This document shows positions 16,611 through 26,495 of a DNA stretch of 64,000 nt, piece after piece; position 1 is the first letter of the stretch, and each line of letters begins with the position of its first letter. Origin of the DNA: Flavobacterium panici (GTDB taxonomy: Bacteria > Bacteroidota > Bacteroidia > Flavobacteriales > Flavobacteriaceae); contig NZ_CAIJDE010000046.1 in the NCBI RefSeq assembly GCF_903819335.1, forward strand, positions 62,001 through 126,000. The letters run 5' to 3'. A program made the position numbers and the translations under genes. Under the pieces are notes generated by a model. The model had not been told where the DNA came from. It did no database searches and was given only the letters and a program-made list of their open reading frames with translations.

Positions 16611-19600
16611 TTTGATTTTCCTGCTGCTCTTCTTCTAATTTTTCCTTTTCTTTTGCTTCTTTCTTTTTTTGTTTTTCTTTCTCTTTACGGACTTTTTCTT
16701 CACGTATCATTTGCTTTTCTTGTTCTGAACGATGAAAAAGCTCTCTGAATTTATTGTAACTCATCGTAATGATGAAAGCAACACCCGTTTCTACAACCTG
16801 ACCTTCAACTGCTACCTGATATTGATTTTTTCTGTAAGCACGAACCATATAACGTCCGTCTTTGGTAAGCTGATAATCCAGCGCAACGTCTCCTGCAATG
16901 TTGGTGCTTTCTTCGTTGGCACGCTCCGCACCTTCAACACCAAAACTACTTCCTACAGTAACTTTTAATCTGTCATCCAGCAGTTTTTTAGAAACGGCAA
17001 CATTCAAATCGGTTCTATTTTGCATCGTTCCGGAGGTATAATCTTCTGTAGATTCTAAATCAAAATTGACTTCAAATCCCGTAATTAATTCTCCAGCCAG
17101 ATTGTTTAATTGCTGCGAAAGAATTTTGCTCACACTTTGTCTTGCCAAAGATTCTGCATTTGTACCGCCGCTTTCACTTGCAAACGGATTTTCACCCACA
17201 AATCGGTTTAATAATAAAAGGGCAAAAACCTGTTTATTTAGTTCTGCCGGATCTTGTTCTAATTGTTTCAGCTTGGTTTGTGTAAGTTCAACCACATCCG
17301 AAGAAACATCGTAATTCCCTTCCGGAAGTACAATTCCAAAAGAAATTTCCGGCTTCATTAATTCTCCCTTCATTTTCAGTAAAGTCTGAAACGGAAGTTT
17401 TTGTTTGTATGTATTTCTTACAGCTGAATCATCGTTTCCAAGCTGATTTCCGAGTAAATCGATTGGCGCAGCATTTACTTTATAAATTGCCGTAATATTT
17501 AAATTTGCCATTGTAGGTTCACCGTTCCAGGTGATAAAACTTCCTTTTTGTATATCAAATTTTCTTCGGATTCCGTTAAAATTCATTTCATACGCACCAT
17601 CTGTAAACTCGTATTTTCCGGTCAAAGTTGTTTTTCCAGATTTGTCGATTCCGCCAACTAATTCAGCTTCACCTTTCAGTTTCAAATAATCACCGTTTCC
17701 TTTATCAATAAGTAAAGTCAATTCTGCTTCTTTATCAATCGAAATGGCTACATTCACGTCCATTCCTTTTACATCAGACTGATTCAGTTCATTTTGCAGC
17801 TCAACAGTTTGTTTCAGGTACATATTATCTTCATCAACAAACTCTACAATTCCTTCACGATCTGCAATAGATGGATCTGACTGCGGCATTACAACCGTAA
17901 ACTTGGTTTCTTTATTGATTTTAATTGTTCCATCGACAACCGGGCTGTCCAGATTTCCTGTAATATTTAGTTTGGTATCCAGGAACATATCACCATAAAA
18001 CAAATCGTTATCAACTTCTTTAGAATGTATGGCTCTAAAATCATCTGCTGCAACAACTAAATCAAAATTATAACTCTTGAAATCAGGAGACTGAACCGTT
18101 CCGTCTACAGATAATTCGTTGTCGTTTTCGTCATTAAGCGTGAATTTATCAAAGGTAATTACATCATTATTAAAAGTGATTTTTTCATTATCGGTTTTAA
18201 AGAAGGAATTCAGCTGTGTGATTCTAAAACCGGCATCGTTAAAGTTTAATTCGCCCGCAACTTTTGGACTTGATGCGTTGCCAGCAACTTTAAAATTTCC
18301 CGATAGATATCCCGTTCCGTCTGTTACGTTACCCATTGTAAAACCCTGAATACTTTTGATATACAATTTATTGATATCTAAATTTAAATCAAGATTTCCG
18401 TCATCCATTTTGTAATTCCCGGTCAGGTTTACCTCGTTTCCTTCTCCGGTTAATGCCACATTTGCATTTAATAAATTATTGGTTTTATTATCCACTTTTA
18501 TTTCAATGTCACCAACTGCATCTCCTCTAAAAGCAAAATCATCAATTTTTAAATCAGAAGTAAAAGTTGGGTTTGTCATTACGTTTTCGACAACAGCATT
18601 TCCGTTAATTAAACCCTGCATTAACAGTTTATCTTTTTTAACCATGTTCATAATGGTTTCGATTTTGAAGTTTACAAAATCGACTTGCAGCGGCGCATTG
18701 TCCTGTGTTCCCTGCGATTGAATTTTTAATTCATTTCCGTTATTGTTCAGGAAAAATTTATTGACGTAAAGACGTTTGTCTCCAAATTCAATTGCATTTT
18801 CAGGATCAATATTCCACTTGTCATAATTTAAAATGAAGTTTTCGGCATCGATTTTAAATATGTTTTTAGAATTTTCTGCTTTAAATTCTCCTGCTATAAA
18901 ATATTGCTGTTTCTCTTTTGCATCCTGAACTTCAAGCGCATAAGTCAAAATATTATTTTCTACTTTTCCGGATAAACTAGTAAACGGAATTTTTAATGAA
19001 CCGCTTTCAATAGTGGCAATAGAAACAGAATATTCTAAAGCATTTTCTTTGGCTTCAATATTAATTTTTCCGTCGGCAATTGTGTTTTCCGCATATACGA
19101 TTCTTGGAATTGTTCCTCTTATTTCTAATGAATCGGTTACGTTATTGTATTTTCCAGTGATTTTAATTGGCTCTAAACCTGTCAGTTTCGGAATCAGTTT
19201 AAAAAGAATCGGATCGTTATCAACAGTTAATGTAAAAGCCAAACGCTGCTCGTCAGATTCTCCGTTTGCTTTCGGAGTTTTCAAATCGATATATTTTGAC
19301 AATGATTTTTTTATCGCTGCTGTCAAAGTGGTCAATTTGTATTTTCCATCAACCTCAGCTTTTAAAAACTGAGAAGATATTTTAATATTGTTTCGGGTAT
19401 TATCTGAAAAAGCAATGACACGAACCGAATCTAAAACGATTGGTTCTTTATCCTGTAAAATCTGAATGTTCGAAAGAAATACTTTTCCGTTCAAAAAATC
19501 CGGATTACTGTTGGCAATATCCGCATCAACATTACCGCGAAGTTTCATCGGTCCGGCATGAAGATTTAGTTTTTCCAGATCGGCAATATCCAGGTTTAGT

Positions 19601-21696
19601 TTTAATTTTATTGACGGATATTTTTCTTGTGTGTTTCCGCTCGCAGTCAAATCAAAATTTAAATTCGGGTCTTGCATTCCAGATTTTACTGCGAATGAAC
19701 CGTTTGCAATATTTCCTTTTAAAGCTAAATCTCTATACGTATATCTGTTGAAAACTGCTTTCTGCACAATTCCGTCTAATTCTGCTTTTGCTGTTTTCGG
19801 GTCCAAACCATTCCCTTTTACTTTCGCTTTAAGCGTAATTTTTCCAATTGAATCGTTTTTGATTAATCTTCCTAAATCAAAATCAAGTAAATAAACGGTT
19901 GCATCGTATTTCTCTTTTTTCTTAACTCGCTGATCGAATAAAGCATCAACTTTTGCATTTCCGAAACTACTATTTAAAGCCAGATTAGTTTTGAAATTCT
20001 GAACAGAACCTTTAAATTTTCCCTGCAGGTTTATTTGTGATGGAAGCTGAATATTTTTCGGAATTGTTCCGGCTGGTACAAACGTATTTATGTCTTTAGA
20101 AGTCGTAGCAATTTTTTTGATATCTAAATCATAATATGCTCTTTGCGCATCAGGAAGTCCGGTTATTTTCCCCGAAAGGGAAACTTTTGTAGTTCCAATT
20201 CCGCTCATTTCGAATTTCGGAATATTCAAATCTTTTACTTTTCCGTTTACACGACTGTTTATGTATAAAACAGCATTTGGATTACTCTTAAACGGATTTG
20301 TTTTCTGTAAATCGGGAGCAAATAACAAAATGTCTTTAAACCCTATTTTTGAATCTTTAAAATTAGCATCGACAGCAAGATTTGCAATATCTTTTTGAAG
20401 CGCTGCGAGTGACTTGTATTCAACTTTGATTTTATCTTTTACAAGGGTTTGCGGTGTTTTTAAATACAGATTAATTAAATAGGCATTTTTTGGACCGTAG
20501 AAAAAATCTGTTTTTAAAGATTGAATGTTCAATCCACTTTTTTCTGTTGCTGCCAGTGATTTTATATTGCCCGAAATAATATTGTTACCATAATATAATT
20601 TCTCGGCTTCAAGATTGAATTTACTTAGATTTAAATGGCTGTAATCGATTCCTCTTGAAGTTGGTTTCGATTGCATATTATCAAATTTAAAAGCAATGTT
20701 TTGTATGTTGACTTTATTTAGTTTTGCTTTCCAGCCTGCTTGTTTTATCGCTGTTGTATCTAAATTTGGAGTTTGTATTTGTTTATCTTTTACTCCTAAA
20801 CGCAGATTTCCGCTAAGATTTTTTAATTCGAAAGTATCGAAATCTAAAAGTTGTTTGTTTAAGTCGATTTCATTTACAGATAAATTCAGATTTCCGAGTT
20901 TTATTCCCGAATCTAATTTTGAATCTTTATTATCATAAGCAACATCAATTTTTGACAAACTGATTTTTCCCAGTTTTAATTTGAAGTCTTTGCGTTTTGA
21001 AATGGTATCTACGGTTTTTACCGAAACAACTGCAATTTGTTCCACAACATCTTGATTTAAAACTAATTTTAATCCATTTAAATCGATATTCGGAATATCA
21101 AAATCCATTTTATCCAAATCGAATTTATTGAATTTAGTATCGAAATGCGTCAGTTTTACGGCAATATCATTTTTAGAATAATCGTCTTTAAAATTAAATT
21201 TGATGTTATCCAGATTTACTTTTACAACTGAAATTTTAAATGGTTTAGCATTTGGATCTTCAACTTTGGGTTCTTTTGATTCGAATGCTTTTATGATATA
21301 ATCGAAATTGAAAACCCCGTCTTTATTTCGGGAAATATTGGCTTTTACATTTTCAAGAGAAACAGAATTGATTTCGAGTTCACTGCTAACCAATTTAAAA
21401 AGGTCAACATCGATTTCTAAACGTTTCCCTGCCAGCAAAGTATCTTTTTTTTGATCTTCAAAATAAAAACCTTCCAGAACTACATCTTTCGGAAATTTGA
21501 TAGAAATATGATCTAATGAAACTTTGGTTTTTATTTTTTTATGGAGATACGAAATCGCTTTGTCTTTGGTGAAATTTTGAACAGAAGGAACCTGAATTAA
21601 TATAATAAGAAGTAATAAAAGTGCAACTACAGAAACCACGCACCATAATAGTACACGAAGTGTTTTTTTTACGTAATAAATTGGTTTCTTATTCAT
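16585..21696 (-). CDS. tamB: translocation and assembly module protein TamB
   Basis: A 1703-residue AsmA/TamB-family bridge protein anchored in the inner membrane by one N-terminal helix (about 12-33, LLWCVVSVVALLLLLIILI). It spans the periplasm as a long beta-rich groove thought to conduct phospholipids to the outer membrane. Many repeats of the form LNLDINKLYIKSI... with alternating hydrophobics fill the middle. The C-terminal DUF490 domain is recognised by FDGAYEMNFNGIRRKFDIQ-like strands and PEISFGIVLPEG followed by LNKQVFALLLLNRF. The extreme C-terminus is an unusual Lys/Glu-rich charged tail (about 45 residues). It is first in the tamB-tamL operon. Confidence 0.93.
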   Translation of the reverse strand: MNKKPIYYVKKTLRVLLWCVVSVVALLLLLIILIQVPSVQNFTKDKAISYLHKKIKTKVSLDHISIKFPKDVVLEGFYFEDQKKDTLLAGKRLEIDVDLFKLVSSELEINSVSLENVKANISRNKDGVFNFDYIIKAFESKEPKVEDPNAKPFKISVVKVNLDNIKFNFKDDYSKNDIAVKLTHFDTKFNKFDLDKMDFDIPNIDLNGLKLVLNQDVVEQIAVVSVKTVDTISKRKDFKLKLGKISLSKIDVAYDNKDSKLDSGIKLGNLNLSVNEIDLNKQLLDFDTFELKNLSGNLRLGVKDKQIQTPNLDTTAIKQAGWKAKLNKVNIQNIAFKFDNMQSKPTSRGIDYSHLNLSKFNLEAEKLYYGNNIISGNIKSLAATEKSGLNIQSLKTDFFYGPKNAYLINLYLKTPQTLVKDKIKVEYKSLAALQKDIANLAVDANFKDSKIGFKDILLFAPDLQKTNPFKSNPNAVLYINSRVNGKVKDLNIPKFEMSGIGTTKVSLSGKITGLPDAQRAYYDLDIKKIATTSKDINTFVPAGTIPKNIQLPSQINLQGKFKGSVQNFKTNLALNSSFGNAKVDALFDQRVKKKEKYDATVYLLDFDLGRLIKNDSIGKITLKAKVKGNGLDPKTAKAELDGIVQKAVFNRYTYRDLALKGNIANGSFAVKSGMQDPNLNFDLTASGNTQEKYPSIKLKLNLDIADLEKLNLHAGPMKLRGNVDADIANSNPDFLNGKVFLSNIQILQDKEPIVLDSVRVIAFSDNTRNNIKISSQFLKAEVDGKYKLTTLTAAIKKSLSKYIDLKTPKANGESDEQRLAFTLTVDNDPILFKLIPKLTGLEPIKITGKYNNVTDSLEIRGTIPRIVYAENTIADGKINIEAKENALEYSVSIATIESGSLKIPFTSLSGKVENNILTYALEVQDAKEKQQYFIAGEFKAENSKNIFKIDAENFILNYDKWNIDPENAIEFGDKRLYVNKFFLNNNGNELKIQSQGTQDNAPLQVDFVNFKIETIMNMVKKDKLLMQGLINGNAVVENVMTNPTFTSDLKIDDFAFRGDAVGDIEIKVDNKTNNLLNANVALTGEGNEVNLTGNYKMDDGNLDLNLDINKLYIKSIQGFTMGNVTDGTGYLSGNFKVAGNASSPKVAGELNFNDAGFRITQLNSFFKTDNEKITFNNDVITFDKFTLNDENDNELSVDGTVQSPDFKSYNFDLVVAADDFRAIHSKEVDNDLFYGDMFLDTKLNITGNLDSPVVDGTIKINKETKFTVVMPQSDPSIADREGIVEFVDEDNMYLKQTVELQNELNQSDVKGMDVNVAISIDKEAELTLLIDKGNGDYLKLKGEAELVGGIDKSGKTTLTGKYEFTDGAYEMNFNGIRRKFDIQKGSFITWNGEPTMANLNITAIYKVNAAPIDLLGNQLGNDDSAVRNTYKQKLPFQTLLKMKGELMKPEISFGIVLPEGNYDVSSDVVELTQTKLKQLEQDPAELNKQVFALLLLNRFVGENPFASESGGTNAESLARQSVSKILSQQLNNLAGELITGFEVNFDLESTEDYTSGTMQNRTDLNVAVSKKLLDDRLKVTVGSSFGVEGAERANEESTNIAGDVALDYQLTKDGRYMVRAYRKNQYQVAVEGQVVETGVAFIITMSYNKFRELFHRSEQEKQMIREEKVRKEKEKQKKKEAKEKEKLEEEQQENQIEGNEQKT

Positions 21697-21933
21697 AGAT
21701 CAATAAAATACAGGATTTAATTGCTTCTGAAAAAAGCATGGTTATACATCTTACAAAAATGGAAAATTTAAACCTTTAACAATTTACATAATTATTGGGA
21801 ATTATTCTAAAATTTCACTGTAAAATAGTTAATTTCTTACTTTTGAATTTTAGCCACGAAGGCGCTAAGACACAAAGTTTTTTTATGCTTAAATATTTTA
21901 TAAGAACGTTTTGTGCTTAATGAAAATTAAAAT

Positions 21934-22881
21934 TTAATATGGAATCTTTTCTTCTAAAAGATTCATTTTCTGCTGAAGTTTGGCAAGGAATTTTTGGTGT
22001 TGTTCAGAATCTGGATTGAAGCTTCTGTGACGCAGGCTTTTTTGAATTTCATCTACTTCCTGCATTATTGAGATGCTTTCTTGCGAAATATAATTTTCGC
22101 TGAAAAGTTTCCAGATATAATCGATAGCGATTTGGTTGGGGTGAAGCATATCTTCGTTATAAAAACGATAATCGCGAAGTTCATCCATCAGGATTTCGTA
22201 CGATGGAAAGTATTCAGTGTTCAGTTTAAAGTGTTCCGTATTTAACGCAGCATGCAGCGCTGAAAATAAATGTGATTTACTTAATTGATTTTCTACAAAA
22301 CCATCTTTAATGTGGCGTACTGGTGAAATCGTGAAAATGAAATTGATTTCTGGATTTAAAGTCTGAATTAAATCGACTGTGTTTTGAATACTTTTTTGAA
22401 TTACATCAACTGATAGTAATTCTTTTAAAAATTGTTTTTGAGGAACTTTATGACAATTGGCGGCGATTTCGGTGCTTTCGATATTTCTGTAAATCCATGA
22501 AGTTCCAAATGTGATAATGATATGTGTGGCTTCTTTTAACTTTTTGTTGGTTTCTGTAACGGCTTTGTTGAGTGTTTCTAACAATTCTTGTCGGTCAGCA
22601 TTACTTAAATCGGAATGAACTTCAAAGCTATGCCAACGTTCGTTGTGAAAGAAAACGTCTTTTTCTGTAAACAATTCTTCTTTACAAACCCGACTAAATA
22701 ATTTCTCTATTGAAACGGGATTGAATATAATTCCAAACGGATTTGTTTCATTTTGAAACTTAAAATAATCAAATTTCTCCGCCATATTTTCTGCAAAACA
22801 AGAACCTACAGAAAGTATCTTCGAATTATAATCGATTGGATTGTTGCTTTTTGAAATTGGAATTTGAGTTCTGAATTGCAT
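21934..22881 (-). CDS. GSCFA domain protein
   Basis: A 315-residue protein of the GSCFA family, named for the motif seen here as VGSCFAENMAEKF (about 26-38). The fold is SGNH/GDSL hydrolase-like, so an esterase or acyl-modifying role is possible; the actual reaction is unknown. The FNPVSIEKLF, FGTSWIYRN, FTISPVRHIKDGF and DYRFYNEDMLHPNQIAIDYIW blocks are the family pattern, the last holding the catalytic Asp-x-x-His-like DMLHPN. No signal peptide, so probably cytoplasmic. A terminator of the upstream lipoprotein gene separates it from that neighbour. Confidence 0.93.
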   Translation of the reverse strand: MQFRTQIPISKSNNPIDYNSKILSVGSCFAENMAEKFDYFKFQNETNPFGIIFNPVSIEKLFSRVCKEELFTEKDVFFHNERWHSFEVHSDLSNADRQELLETLNKAVTETNKKLKEATHIIITFGTSWIYRNIESTEIAANCHKVPQKQFLKELLSVDVIQKSIQNTVDLIQTLNPEINFIFTISPVRHIKDGFVENQLSKSHLFSALHAALNTEHFKLNTEYFPSYEILMDELRDYRFYNEDMLHPNQIAIDYIWKLFSENYISQESISIMQEVDEIQKSLRHRSFNPDSEQHQKFLAKLQQKMNLLEEKIPY

Positions 22882-22920
22882 GGCATATTATTTAAACACG
22901 AATTTCACCAATTTTTACCA

Positions 22921-22952
22921 ATAAAAAAACCAAATACATGAAGTATTTGGTT
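22921..22952 (-). terminator. terminator of the lipoprotein gene
   Basis: On the minus strand AACCAAATAC and GTATTTGGTT pair perfectly around a five-base loop and run into TTTTTAT. It starts 8 bases after the lipoprotein stop. Confidence 0.85.
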
Positions 22953-22960
22953 CTGGGTAA

Positions 22961-23746
22961 TTAATATAAATATTTTGTAATGGTTGTTACTTGTTTTCCT
23001 CCTTTATAATATGTTTCTAAGATTGGATATCCTTTCATATCATATTTATAGTCTTTTATATCAAGGTAATCACTTGAATCGACAGAAAAACTACTTAAAC
23101 GATTATTAAAAGATGATTCTTCTTCATTTATAAGTGAACTCATACCTGTAATATTTTTAAAAGGAGAATTCATATTATCATAAACATAAGTATATGTATA
23201 AGAAGTGATGCCTGTTTTTGTTTTTACATAATCCCTTTTAATCAGATTTCCATTTTTAATCTTAAGTAAAGAAAAATAATCATCTTCTGCTTCGATCTTA
23301 GTTATATAATCTGTACTAAATCTTTGTTCTTTAACTAAAGTATCTGATAAATATGTGTACACCGATCTTATATTAATTTTACGAGGAGATGATGCCCAAT
23401 TGTCCAGATATTTAATTGATGCTAATCTTCCATTTGTATAAGAATAGGTCTCTTCGTTAATTTTAACTTCTTTACCTTGAACAATATTATAATACGTTTT
23501 ACCCACAATTACATTATCCTCATAATGGTAATAAATTTTATCTTTTTTATAGGATATACTTTTAATTTTATTCTTATCGTAAGAAAAAAGAGCAGTATCA
23601 GAACTAAAACCAGGATAAATAGATATTATGGCTTTAGGTAATATTGTCGTATCATCTTTAGTATTATCACTATCATTACTTGCATCACTTGAACATGAAA
23701 GGAATGTAAAAATTAAAATTAAGAAAAGGAGTAAATTCTTTTTCAT
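22961..23746 (-). CDS. hypothetical lipoprotein
   Basis: A 261-residue lipoprotein, not recognised beyond its signal: MKKNLLLFLILIFTFLSC with Cys18 followed by SSDASNDSD. The body has repeated short Tyr-rich strands (KISY-KKDKIYYHYEDN, EETYSYTNGRLASIKYLD, SYTYTYVYDN) like the DUF4595/YD-type beta-strand proteins common in Bacteroidota. The frame is open to an ATG at 23785, but the start at 23746 is preferred because it gives an intact lipoprotein signal and lies 26 bases after a minus-strand TAnnTTTG element. Adhesive or structural surface role is only a guess. Confidence 0.82.
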   Translation of the reverse strand: MKKNLLLFLILIFTFLSCSSDASNDSDNTKDDTTILPKAIISIYPGFSSDTALFSYDKNKIKSISYKKDKIYYHYEDNVIVGKTYYNIVQGKEVKINEETYSYTNGRLASIKYLDNWASSPRKINIRSVYTYLSDTLVKEQRFSTDYITKIEAEDDYFSLLKIKNGNLIKRDYVKTKTGITSYTYTYVYDNMNSPFKNITGMSSLINEEESSFNNRLSSFSVDSSDYLDIKDYKYDMKGYPILETYYKGGKQVTTITKYLY

Positions 23747-23771
23747 TTGGCATGTATTAGATTTATACAAA

Positions 23772-23779
23772 CAAACATA
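23772..23779 (-). promoter_or_regulatory. predicted -7 element of the lipoprotein gene
   Basis: TATGTTTG on the minus strand fits TAnnTTTG and lies 26 bases before the ATG at 23746, inside the longer open frame. It therefore supports the shorter start. Confidence 0.55.
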
Positions 23780-24038
23780 TCGCACACCACTTAAAAAAAT
23801 GAGCTATTCCTGTCATTTTACTATTATAATAAGGTATTTTTTATCTCAAGAACTAGTTGATGCATTCTATTCTATTCAATAATAATCTTTATCATTATAA
23901 TATAATTTCTCAAATAAATACCAATACTTGCTCATTGTGTTATTAAACAATAATCCCTTCGATATAAGCTAAAAATCAATTATTAAAAATTTACATTTTT
24001 AATAACAAAAATCAACTCCATCAAGACAAACTATTGCT

Positions 24039-24046
24039 TACTTTTG
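24039..24046 (+). promoter_or_regulatory. predicted -7 element of the ABC exporter gene
   Basis: TACTTTTG matches TAnnTTTG and lies 25 bases before the ATG at 24072. Confidence 0.55.
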
Positions 24047-24071
24047 CATCTTCCATTTTTTTATACTCTAT

Positions 24072-25817
24072 ATGAAATTATTATATTCTTATATAATCAA
24101 ACACAAAATGCTTTTGCTTTTTGCTTTGATTATGGCCTCTATAAACATTTGTTTCAGTTTATCAGACTCTATTATTACCGGTAAATTAATGCAGGATTGC
24201 GGTGTTGGATTACACAAATACGAAGGAAATCCAACTGGTTTTATCAAATCACTTTCTTTCTGGCTTGGGCTTTCACTTGGTGCTGCGATGATTTCCAGAA
24301 TTACCAAAAACTTTCAGGATTATTTCACTAATGTTGTGATCCAGAGAACCGGCGCTCAAATGTATACCGACGGAATTAAAAAATCCCTCGATTTACCTTA
24401 CGCCGAATTTGAAGATCAGCGAAGCGGTGAAACTTTGAGTAAGTTAACCAAAGTTAGGTCTGATTCTGAAAAATTAATTACACTTTCGATTTCTTTGATT
24501 TTTCAAACCGTTATCGGATTCATTTTTGTAATTCTTTATGTTGCCCGAATTGATTTTCGAATCTCACTTATCTTTTTAATTACAGCTCCAATTATTGCTT
24601 TGGTAAGTTCTTATTTGGGTAAAAAGATTAAGATAGTTTCTAAAAAAATTGTCAATCAAACGAATGCTTTGGCAGGTTCTACAACAGAGAGTTTACGAAA
24701 CATCGAATTGGTAAAAAGTCTTGGTTTAACGTACCAAGAAGAGAAACGTTTGAACTTAAACACATTTAAAATTCTGCAATTAGAATTAGAAAAAATCAGA
24801 TTTATTCGAAGTTTGAGTTTTATTCAGGGAACAACAGTTCACTTTTTAAGAACTTGCGTTGTTTTCACTTTGTATTATTTCTTATTTGGAGGAAAAATTA
24901 TTGTGGGTGATTTGCTGACAATGGTATTCTTTACGTTTTTCATTTTTGGTCCGCTTCAGGAACTTGGAAATTTCATTATTGCATTGAATGAAACTAAAGT
25001 TTCGATGGAAAACTTTAAAACATTATTAAGCGCTCCAAAAGAATTCCGTCCAAAAAATCCAAAACATGTTGGGGCAATTCAGTCGTTATTATTTTCGAAT
25101 GTAAGTTTTCAGCATAAAACGGCAAAATTCAAAGCCGTTGAAAATATCAATTTTGAAATCAAACAAGGTCAAACTGTTGCGTTTGTCGGTCCGTCTGGTT
25201 CAGGGAAAACAACTTTGGTTAAGTTATTAGTTGGTTTATATACTCCGGCCGAAGGTCAGGTTCTTTATAATGATATTGATTCTACAGAAATTGATTTACT
25301 AGACTTAAGAAAACAATTAGGTTTTGTAACGCAGGATGCGCAATTATTCTCTGGAACAATTCGCGAAAACTTATTATTCGTTAAACCAAATGCAACCGAT
25401 GAAGAGTTATACGACGCTCTAAAAAGAGCAAGCTGTGATAAACTTCTTAAACGTGCAGAAGATGGTTTAAACACTACAATTGGTGAAGGCGGAATCAAAG
25501 TTTCGGGTGGAGAAAAACAACGTTTATCTATTGCCAGAGCGATTCTTAGAAATCCGAATTTATTGATTTTTGATGAAGCAACTTCTGCTTTAGATTCTAT
25601 TACTGAAGAAGAAATTAATGCTACAATTAGAAATATATCTGATAAAAACAGAATCACCGTTTTAATCGCGCACCGTTTATCAACTGTAATGCATGCTGAT
25701 AGAATTTTTGTTCTGGAACAAGGTAAAATCATCGAGCAAGGTAAACATGATGATTTAATTGTAGAGAGAGGTTTGTATTACGCTATGTGGCGTCAGCAAA
25801 TTGGGGAACGAAAATAG
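24072..25817 (+). CDS. ABC exporter, fused permease and ATPase
   Basis: A 581-residue half-transporter of the MsbA/lipid-multidrug exporter type that should work as a homodimer in the inner membrane. The N-terminal half carries six predicted helices (first at about 12-30). The nucleotide-binding domain begins near residue 335, with Walker A GPSGSGKTTL (about 372-381), signature VSGGEKQRLS (about 477), Walker B NLLIFDEATSALDS (about 497-510) and the switch histidine in VLIAHRLS. Substrate is not decidable; lipids or drugs are typical. It is monocistronic, followed by a strong bidirectional hairpin. Confidence 0.93.
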   Translation: MKLLYSYIIKHKMLLLFALIMASINICFSLSDSIITGKLMQDCGVGLHKYEGNPTGFIKSLSFWLGLSLGAAMISRITKNFQDYFTNVVIQRTGAQMYTDGIKKSLDLPYAEFEDQRSGETLSKLTKVRSDSEKLITLSISLIFQTVIGFIFVILYVARIDFRISLIFLITAPIIALVSSYLGKKIKIVSKKIVNQTNALAGSTTESLRNIELVKSLGLTYQEEKRLNLNTFKILQLELEKIRFIRSLSFIQGTTVHFLRTCVVFTLYYFLFGGKIIVGDLLTMVFFTFFIFGPLQELGNFIIALNETKVSMENFKTLLSAPKEFRPKNPKHVGAIQSLLFSNVSFQHKTAKFKAVENINFEIKQGQTVAFVGPSGSGKTTLVKLLVGLYTPAEGQVLYNDIDSTEIDLLDLRKQLGFVTQDAQLFSGTIRENLLFVKPNATDEELYDALKRASCDKLLKRAEDGLNTTIGEGGIKVSGGEKQRLSIARAILRNPNLLIFDEATSALDSITEEEINATIRNISDKNRITVLIAHRLSTVMHADRIFVLEQGKIIEQGKHDDLIVERGLYYAMWRQQIGERK

Positions 25818-25831
25818 TTGCGCGTAAAGAA

Positions 25832-25889
25832 TCTCGCAAAGTCGCAGAGTCGCAAAGTTTTTTTTAAGCTTTGCGACTCTGCTTTTATT
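25832..25889. terminator. bidirectional hairpin with repeat sequence
   Basis: GCAGAGTCGCAAAG (25844-25857) and CTTTGCGACTCTGC (25869-25882) form a perfect 14-bp stem followed by TTTTATTT, between the convergent ABC exporter and GxxExxY genes. The left arm is part of a 26-base word (25832-25857) that recurs exactly, inverted, at 26458-26483. Confidence 0.85.
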
Positions 25890-25910
25890 TAAAGTTTTTT
25901 AAGTGTTTAA

Positions 25911-26288
25911 TTAAAGATTTGAAACTACCCTTTTTATACCAAATTTGATAATTGGTACATTGAAGTTTATAAGTAGACCTAGTTTCATTTTTGTGATTTT
26001 AAGATAAGTCAGCACTTGTTTTGCGTGGATATCTGTTAGCTGTTCTATTGATTTTATTTCTAAAATCACTTTATTTTCTACTATTAAATCTGCTCTAAAA
26101 CCAATATCTAAATTTATTTGATCCCAAATAACAGGCAACGTTTTTTGTCTTTCTACACTCAACCCTCTCTTTGTCAATTCATGATGTAAAATAGCTTCAT
26201 ATACTGACTCCAACAATCCAGGCCCCAATTTTACATGTATTTTATAACAAGCATCAACTACAACAGCCGAAATTTCATTCTCAGTCAT
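25911..26288 (-). CDS. GxxExxY protein (PD-(D/E)XK nuclease fold)
   Basis: A 125-residue protein of the GxxExxY family. The name motif is at residues 24-30 (GLLESVY, preceded by KIHVKLGP). The core GFRADLIVENKVILEIKS has Asp67, then Glu77-Ile-Lys79, the spacing of PD-(D/E)XK nucleases. No experimental function is known to me. The gene is framed by copies of a CTTTGCGACTCTGCGACTTT-type repeat, with exact inverted copies outside it at 25832-25857 and 26458-26483, which suggests it may have arrived or moved as a unit with those repeats; that is inference. Confidence 0.92.
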   Translation of the reverse strand: MTENEISAVVVDACYKIHVKLGPGLLESVYEAILHHELTKRGLSVERQKTLPVIWDQINLDIGFRADLIVENKVILEIKSIEQLTDIHAKQVLTYLKITKMKLGLLINFNVPIIKFGIKRVVSNL

Positions 26289-26358
26289 TTTAAAATATTA
26301 AAGTAAAAACTTACAAATGTAGTTTATTAAACCAAAAAAAATCGCAAGGTTTAAAAAA

Positions 26359-26384
26359 CTTTGCGACTTCGCGTCTTTGCGAGA
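26359..26384. repeat. degenerate copy of the TTTGCGA repeat
   Basis: A variant of the 26-base word, reading CTTTGCGACTTCGCGTCTTT and continuing GCGAGA, lies between the GxxExxY gene and the exact copy at 26458-26483. Both copies are followed by an A run. Confidence 0.8.
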
Positions 26385-26457
26385 TTAAAAAAAAATTAAT
26401 AAACTCAATACTTAGCGAGCAAGACTATTCCAAAAAAAATCGAAAAGCTTAAAAAAA

Positions 26458-26483
26458 CTTTGCGACTCTGCGACTTTGCGAGA
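26458..26483. repeat. exact inverted partner of the 25832-25857 repeat
   Basis: This 26-base sequence is the precise reverse complement of 25832-25857. It lies between the alaS stop and the GxxExxY gene and, read on the minus strand after alaS, is preceded by a T run. Confidence 0.9.
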
Positions 26484-26495
26484 TTAAAAAAAAAC

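Noticed and set aside
16732..20938. Several plus-strand open frames inside tamB
   Set aside because: All are shadows of the 1703-codon minus-strand gene; none has a recognisable product.
23747..23785. Longer start for the lipoprotein gene
   Set aside because: It would add 13 residues before a complete lipoprotein signal and lies upstream of the TAnnTTTG element.
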